Source of the DNA: Hyphomonadaceae bacterium UBA1001
GTDB taxonomy: Bacteria > Pseudomonadota > Alphaproteobacteria > Caulobacterales > Aquidulcibacteraceae
NCBI GenBank assembly: GCA_002291875.1
Contig: DBAV01000242.1
Span: 1 to 10,070 of the forward strand
Reading direction: 5' to 3'
DNA: 10,070 nucleotides
A program made the translations under genes and the position numbers. Below are positions 6,905 through 10,070 of this stretch, in pieces (within the stretch, counting starts at the first letter, position 1; each line of letters starts with the position of its first letter). The notes under the pieces were generated by a model. It saw only the letters and a list, made by a program, of their open reading frames with translations, searched no databases and was not told where the DNA came from.

Positions 6905-7041
6905 CCGTCACCCCGGTCTCGCGAAGCGGGAACCGGGGCCCATCCCCTGAGCTCTGCTGCTGTCCACCGGCCCATCCCCCCAACTGCAATGGATGGGCCC
7001 CGGACACGTCTTCGCTGCGCCGAGCCGTTCCGGGGGGACGG
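6905..7041. repeat. Large nested inverted repeat with a diverged copy of the upstream element
   Basis: Outer arms CCGTCACCCCGG (6905-6916) and CCGGGGGGACGG (7030-7041) pair at 11 of 12 positions. Inner arms CCGGGGCCCATCC (6933-6945) and GGATGGGCCCCGG (6991-7003) are perfect over 13 bases. A further GGCCCATCC at 6969-6977 offers an alternative partner for 6991-6999. The stretch 6998-7040 matches 6832-6874 at 37 of 43 positions as a direct repeat. This looks like a mosaic of palindromic intergenic repeat units, a type common in GC-rich alphaproteobacteria. No coding capacity is credible here, and nothing else is clear between 7042 and 7111. Confidence 0.6.
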
Positions 7042-7111
7042 TCCTTTCTTGAACGATGGCCTTTGGTGCCCGGATGTGTGCCCCGACGGCAGGTCCGCAG
7101 CCCTCGGTGCC

Positions 7112-7139
7112 TTGCCAGACTCGCGCGGCTGGCTAGTGT
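7112..7139 (+). promoter_or_regulatory. Possible promoter for glutamate dehydrogenase
   Basis: TTGCCA (7112-7117) and TAGTGT (7134-7139) are 16 bases apart. The second lies within GCTAGTGT, which resembles the GCTA-type -10 of Caulobacter housekeeping promoters. Transcription would begin about 20 bases before the ATG at 7165. The match is partial. Confidence 0.35.
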
Positions 7140-7164
7140 CCGCGCCGGGTCTAGGGAGGCGTGC

Positions 7165-10070
7165 ATGGACAGCGCCGCGAGTCGCACGAGCTTCGCCTTC
7201 AGCTATGAGGACTTTCTGAGCCACGCCGAGAGCGGCGTGTGGCCGGGCTTTGCCCGCCTGAGCATCGAGAGCGTCTCGTTCCTCAAGCAGATACACGAGG
7301 ACAGCGCCGAGGACGACCTGTCGGGCGTGGGCCTTGATGACATGCTGGCGCTGGCACACGCCTTCTGGAGCTTTGCCGACGAGCGCGGCCCGGACGAGCG
7401 CAAGGTGCGCGTGCGCGCCGGGATCGGCGTCGACGGCCGGCCGATCGGCCGGGACGTGCTGGAAGTCGTCGGTCCGGACATGCCCTTCCTGGTCGATTCA
7501 GTGATGGGCGAGGTCGTCGAGCAGGGCCATTCGGTGCTGGCCATGTTCCACCCCGTGGTTTCGGTGGCGCGTGACGAGGCCGGCCGGCGTTCGTCCGAAG
7601 GCACCGAGCGCACCGAGAGCTTCATCCAGGTTCACCTGCCGCCGATGAACGAGGAACGCCGCCGGCGCCTGGTCGTGGGCGTGGAGGCGACGCTGGCGGA
7701 TGTCGGGGCCGCGGTGCGCGACTTTGCCGCCATGCGCCGCGCGATGGGCGAAACCGCCGACGAGCTGGCACGCGCCGTCACCCGCGCCACGCCCGAGGAC
7801 CAGGCCGAGGCGGTCGCCTTCCTGAAATGGCTGGAGGACGGGCATTTCATCCTGCTGGGCCGGCGCGCCTATGACTATCCGCGCCATCCCGACGGCAGCT
7901 TTGTGCGCGACGAACCGACCATCCTGGAAGACAGCCAGCTGGGCGTGCTGCGCAATCCGGATGTCTATGTGCTGCGCCGCGGTTCCGAGCCGATCATGCT
8001 GGCCGACACCATCCGCGTCTATGAGGATGACCCCAATCCGGTCACGGTGGGCAAGTCCAATCTGCGCAGCCGGGTGCACCGGCGGGCGGTCTGCGACTAT
8101 GTGTCGGTGCGCCGCTATTCGCGCGAGGGCGACCTGATCGGCGAGGTGCGCTTTGTCGGGCTCTTCACCGCCGATGCCTACAACGAGACCACCCGCGACA
8201 TTCCGTTGATCCGGCGCAAGGTGGCGCGCGTGATCGAGCGGGCGGGGCGGCTGCCGGGCTCGCACAACGAGAAATCACTGCGCAACATCGTCGAGAACTA
8301 TCCTCGCGACGAGCTTTTCCAGATCCCCGAGAGCGAGCTGCTGGAAACCAGCCTGGCCGTCGCGCACCTGTTCGACCGCCCGCGCCCCAAGCTGTTCCTG
8401 CGCCGCGATCGCTATGACCGCTTTGTTTCGGCGCTCGTGTTCTTTCCGCGCGACCGTTACAGCACCGATGTTCGCCAGGAGGTCGGGGAAATCCTGCGCC
8501 GCGGCTTCGACGGGCGCCTGTCGGCCTTCTATCCCTATTTCGGCGAAGGCCCGCTGGCGCGGGTGCACTACATCATCGGGCTGGATCGCGGCCATCCCGA
8601 ACCGGACCTGACCGCGCTCGAGGCCCGGATCGCGGCGGCGATGCGCTCGTGGGACGAGGACTTCCAGTCGCAGCTGCTGACCAACCTGGCCGCGCCGGAC
8701 GGCCAGCGCGAGGAACTCTCGCGTCGCTATGCGGGCGCCTTCAGCGCCGCCTACCGCGAACGCTTCGATGCCGAGGAAGCGCTGCGCGACGTGGTCGAGA
8801 TCGCCCGCTTCGAGGAAGGCCAGTCGGTGCGCGTGCGGGCCTGGCGGCGCGAGGGCGATGCGCCCGACATACTTCGTTGCAAGATCTATCAGCGCGGCGA
8901 GCCGCTCGAGCTGTCCTCGGCGGTGCCGATCCTCGAGCGCATGGGGCTGTTCGTCCGCTCTGAAACCGGCCTGCGGGTCGCGCCGGCGCGTTTCGAGGGC
9001 GAGCCGCACGCGCCGGTGCCGGTCTATGTGCACGATGTCGACATGCGCTCGGCCGAGGGCGAGCGGATCGACTTTGCGCGCGTCGAACACTCGTTCGAAG
9101 AGGCCTTCGCCGCCACCTGGGAGGGCCGCGCCGAGGTCGATGGCTTCAACCGCCTGATCCTGCGCCTGGGGATTGGCTGGCGCGAGGCGGCCCTGGTGCG
9201 GGCCCTGGCGCGCTATCGCCAGCAATCGGGGCTGGACCCCTCGCAGGACAGCCAGATCGAGGCACTCGTCGACAACCGCGAGATCACGTCTGCCATCCTC
9301 GAGCTGTTCCGCACCCGCTTTGACCCCGCCTCGGATCGCGACATGGCCGCGCGCGCGCGCCGCGCCCAGGAGATCACCGCCTATCTGCAGGAAGCGCTGG
9401 AAAAGGTCTCGAGCCTGGATGCCGACCGCGTGCTGCGTCGCATGGCCCTTTTGGTGAATGCCATCCAGCGGACCAATTTCTACCAGACCGGCGCGGACGG
9501 GCGTCCCAAGTCGTGGATCTCGTTCAAGGTCGCCAGCCGCGAGCTGGCGGACCTGCCGGCCCCGCGCCCCTATCGCGAGATCTTCGTGTGGTCGCCCACC
9601 GTCGAGGGCGTGCACTTCCGCTTTGGCCCGGTGGCGCGCGGGGGGCTGAGATGGTCGGACCGTCGCGACGATTTCCGCACCGAGGTCCTTTGGCTGGTGG
9701 CGACCCAGCAGGTCAAGAACGCGATCATCGTGCCGGTCGGCGCCAAGGGCGGGTTCTTCCCCAAGCGCCTGCCGCGGGGCGGCGCACCCGAGGCGGTGCG
9801 CGCCGAGGCCGTCGCCGCCTATCGCATGTTCCTCTGGGGCCTTCTGGACCTCACCGACAATGTCGGCCCCGATGGCGGCATCATCGCGCCCGCCTCGGTG
9901 GTGCGCTGGGACGGTGACGACCCCTATCTGGTGGTCGCCGCCGACAAGGGGACCGCCACCTTCTCCGACATCGCCAACGCGGTGGCCGCAGACTATGGAC
10001 ACTGGCTGGGCGATGCGTTCGCCTCGGGCGGCTCGGCGGGCTACGACCACAAGGGCATGGGCATCACCGC
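7165..10070 (+). CDS. NAD-specific glutamate dehydrogenase, large (about 180 kDa) type, N-terminal part
   Basis: An open frame of 968 codons runs off the right edge. It is the front part of the large bacterial glutamate dehydrogenase (Bac_GDH family, usually about 1,600 residues), which oxidises glutamate to 2-oxoglutarate and ammonium with NAD in the cytoplasm. Diagnostic segments in order are MPFLVDSVMGEV near residue 110, FLKWLEDGHFILLGRRAY near 215-235, AYNETTRDIPLIRRKVARV near 335, and NEKSLRNIVENYPRDELFQIPE near 370. The catalytic domain begins with FRFGPVARGGLRWSDRRDDF (818-837) and QQVKNAIIVPVGAKGGF (848-864), where K851 and K861 match the catalytic-site lysines of other glutamate dehydrogenases. 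DDPYLVVAADKGTATFSD and GYDHKGMGIT lie close to the window end. The N-terminal half is the regulatory ACT-like region. ATG 7165 has AGGGAGG at 7153-7159, five bases upstream. The C-terminal third is missing only because the window ends. Confidence 0.97.
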   Translation, partial: MDSAASRTSFAFSYEDFLSHAESGVWPGFARLSIESVSFLKQIHEDSAEDDLSGVGLDDMLALAHAFWSFADERGPDERKVRVRAGIGVDGRPIGRDVLEVVGPDMPFLVDSVMGEVVEQGHSVLAMFHPVVSVARDEAGRRSSEGTERTESFIQVHLPPMNEERRRRLVVGVEATLADVGAAVRDFAAMRRAMGETADELARAVTRATPEDQAEAVAFLKWLEDGHFILLGRRAYDYPRHPDGSFVRDEPTILEDSQLGVLRNPDVYVLRRGSEPIMLADTIRVYEDDPNPVTVGKSNLRSRVHRRAVCDYVSVRRYSREGDLIGEVRFVGLFTADAYNETTRDIPLIRRKVARVIERAGRLPGSHNEKSLRNIVENYPRDELFQIPESELLETSLAVAHLFDRPRPKLFLRRDRYDRFVSALVFFPRDRYSTDVRQEVGEILRRGFDGRLSAFYPYFGEGPLARVHYIIGLDRGHPEPDLTALEARIAAAMRSWDEDFQSQLLTNLAAPDGQREELSRRYAGAFSAAYRERFDAEEALRDVVEIARFEEGQSVRVRAWRREGDAPDILRCKIYQRGEPLELSSAVPILERMGLFVRSETGLRVAPARFEGEPHAPVPVYVHDVDMRSAEGERIDFARVEHSFEEAFAATWEGRAEVDGFNRLILRLGIGWREAALVRALARYRQQSGLDPSQDSQIEALVDNREITSAILELFRTRFDPASDRDMAARARRAQEITAYLQEALEKVSSLDADRVLRRMALLVNAIQRTNFYQTGADGRPKSWISFKVASRELADLPAPRPYREIFVWSPTVEGVHFRFGPVARGGLRWSDRRDDFRTEVLWLVATQQVKNAIIVPVGAKGGFFPKRLPRGGAPEAVRAEAVAAYRMFLWGLLDLTDNVGPDGGIIAPASVVRWDGDDPYLVVAADKGTATFSDIANAVAADYGHWLGDAFASGGSAGYDHKGMGIT

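Noticed and set aside
6827..7041. CRISPR array
   Set aside because: There are only two diverged direct copies, with palindromic units, no regular spacers and no cas genes.
8275..10050. 591-residue open frame on the minus strand opposite glutamate dehydrogenase
   Set aside because: It is a shadow of high third-position GC. The plus-strand frame carries continuous family motifs over the same region.

Overview
The window is very GC-rich, with codon third positions almost always G or C. The gene families, a CtrA-like box and GC-rich promoter-like elements suggest a chromosomal segment of an alphaproteobacterium. A sphingomonad or a caulobacterial/maricaulal lineage seems most likely, but the sequence alone does not fix the genus. 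I find five complete protein genes and one gene cut by the right edge. There are no tRNA, rRNA, IS or CRISPR features.

Layout from left to right. Bases 1-316 are a gene-free, hairpin-rich stretch: a terminator-like hairpin facing left, then a repeat-like block with two further hairpins. A two-gene rightward unit follows: a lipoprotein M13 (PepO/neprilysin-type) zinc metallopeptidase (317-2395) and a membrane-anchored serine hydrolase of the beta-lactamase/DD-peptidase fold (2427-3722). A small secreted staphylococcal-nuclease-like protein (3744-4181) faces them, with only 21 bases between the two stop codons. On the same minus strand lies a Wzz/GumC-type polysaccharide co-polymerase without a kinase domain (4349-5851). 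It is divergent from a Wza-type outer-membrane polysaccharide export lipoprotein (5948-6784), which appears to start at TTG. The roughly 100-base gap between these two holds a near-consensus CtrA box. A gene-free region (6785-7164) contains a hairpin with a following T-run and a large nested inverted repeat. The last gene (7165 to the edge) is the N-terminal 968 codons of a large (about 180 kDa class) NAD-dependent glutamate dehydrogenase.

How the genes fit together: the first three encode exported hydrolases acting on peptides, cell-wall-type or ester substrates, and nucleic acids. The middle pair forms the export end of a surface-polysaccharide pathway, although no glycosyltransferases, flippase or polymerase are in view. 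The dehydrogenase feeds glutamate carbon into 2-oxoglutarate.

I see no convincing undescribed multi-gene system. The points most worth a second look are the CtrA-like box between the export genes, the repeat architecture at 6827-7041, the iterated CGATC motif upstream of the nuclease, and the kinase-less isolated export pair.
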